Positions 63,328 to 64,000 of a stretch of DNA of 64,000 nt are shown one piece after another. The stretch spans positions 13,888,001 through 13,952,000 of the forward strand of contig JAZGTN010000009.1 in NCBI GenBank assembly GCA_037783415.1. Reading direction: 5' to 3'. Source of the stretch: Leptasterias polaris. Lineage: Eukaryota; Echinodermata; Asteroidea; Forcipulatida; Asteriidae. Under the pieces are notes generated by a model that saw only the letters and a list, made by a program, of their open reading frames with translations, was not told the DNA's origin and did not search any database. Every line of letters starts with the position of its first letter. Position 1 is the first letter of the stretch. Position numbers and translations under genes: made by a program.

Positions 63328-63375
63328 GCACTGTACTTCTAAGTTAGTGCTACTGACTATGTGCAGTGCCGCCAT
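63328..63375 (-). CDS. Candidate first coding exon of the - strand gene
   Basis: ATG at 63375-63373 opens MAALHIVSSTNLEVQC and ends exactly at a consensus donor TGC|GTAAGT (GT at 63327-63326), in phase 0, matching the phase of the exon at 63138. The intron would be 189 nt. I chose this start because it is the ATG nearest the donor in an open frame. Confidence 0.4.
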
Positions 63376-63639
63376 TGGTTCTCCCAAGGTCAAACACCCA
63401 CGGCGCAGTGTAACTTAACTGTCTCATACAGTGCAAACATTTTGACAAAAAAATTCTGATGTTTCATCTATCCAAAACAACTTAATAGTTAAAAAGGACT
63501 ACCACCAGTACAATGTAATGTAGGAAAAATAAAGCAGTTTTATGTCAGCATAGGCTGCTGTATGATCAGTAATTATAGTAGGCCTAATAAAAACAAAAAT
63601 AATAATAAATGGGCCCTAAGTAGGCCTAATCATAATCAT

Positions 63640-63739
63640 GAGGCTTAATCACTTGGTACAGCGTTTAGTTTCAATAATCGTAACCCACCACCATCCTCTC
63701 TGACCGTTGGGAGGATGGTGGGTTACGATGAATGCCAGT
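63640..63739. repeat. Palindromic miniature element end
   Basis: AATCGTAACCCACCACCATC and its near inverse GGATGGTGGGTTACGAT fold over each other. The adjacent ACTTGGTACAGCGTTTAG is the inverse of the flank at 59005-59025, so this is an inverted relative of 58936-59030. Confidence 0.65.
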
Positions 63740-63817
63740 TAGACCCAGTAACTGGGGCGCTGTACTCATTTTTTGAAATTTCAAAAAATGAGTACAGCGC
63801 CCCAGTTACTGGGTCTA
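63740..63817. repeat. Perfect 78-bp palindrome flanked by 9-bp direct repeats
   Basis: The left arm begins TAGACCCAGTAACTGGGGCG and ends TTTTTTGAAA at 63778. The right arm from 63779 is its exact inverse with no spacer. AATGCCAGT lies directly outside on both sides (63731-63739, 63818-63826). Confidence 0.95.
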
Positions 63818-63835
63818 AATGCCAGTCAAGTTACC

Positions 63836-63900
63836 CCCCAGCTAAGTCGCCCACTACAAAGTCGCCCACTACAAAGTCGCCCACTACAAAGTCGCCCCCC
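63836..63900. repeat. 15-bp tandem repeat
   Basis: About four units of AAGTCGCCCACTACA. The TTKSP pentapeptide frame is a by-product. Confidence 0.85.
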
Positions 63901-64000
63901 TCACATTGTTACGCCAACATACAGAGTGGATCTCCTTCTGCCTGAATAAGTTGTTTCAAAATTCTCAACAGCGCCCTCACTCTGTGAAATGGCTCAACCT

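Overview
This is animal nuclear DNA: multi-exon genes with GT-AG introns, long AT-rich introns and dense families of small repeats. The two recognisable genes and the character of the miniature transposons suggest an echinoderm, most likely a sea star. That placement is inference from recall of echinoderm repeats and needs a database search.

Region 1 (about 1-18,400, + strand) holds the 3' six coding exons of an Ets1/2-type ETS transcription factor: a TP phospho-acceptor region, a PNT/SAM domain, a low-complexity middle with two SUMO-consensus lysines, and a C-terminal ETS DNA-binding domain ending at a TGA at 17,392-17,394. The five introns between these exons all interrupt codons in phase 1. 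Earlier exons lie outside the window. A possible alternative first exon at 8,725-8,740 would make an Ets form without the PNT domain.

Region 2 (about 18,400-39,200) has no gene I can name. It is a repeat graveyard: TTAA-flanked miniature elements, SINEs with tRNA-Leu-like or other tRNA-like heads, LINE 3'-end pseudogenes, foldback elements, a 21-bp minisatellite, a long (TTG)n-type tract, a 146-bp tandem duplication carrying a palindrome, and a very homogeneous 53-bp satellite (12 copies).

Region 3 (39,212-51,532, + strand) holds eight exons of a NIT2-type omega-amidase (nitrilase superfamily). The Glu-Lys-Cys triad is intact and the reading frame is continuous to a stop. The start codon is not resolved. 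Its introns carry a 30-bp minisatellite, SINEs, nested miniature elements, a Penelope-like retroelement fragment with a GIY-YIG motif, and a 901-bp hAT-like non-autonomous element.

Region 4 (51,533-64,000) contains more repeats, including 18-, 25- and 42-bp tandem arrays, and pieces of unidentified genes. These are a + strand 3' gene end (58,363-59,589), an isolated - strand exon (57,304-57,437), and a small - strand gene (63,375 to 61,634) whose last exon is open in a frame that the simplest splicing does not use. The extreme right end has a perfect 78-bp palindrome flanked by 9-bp direct repeats.

The most notable points are the related TTAA-flanked element families that repeatedly sit next to each other sharing one TTAA, the several nested insertions that give a relative age order, the candidate PNT-less Ets promoter, and the unresolved - strand gene.
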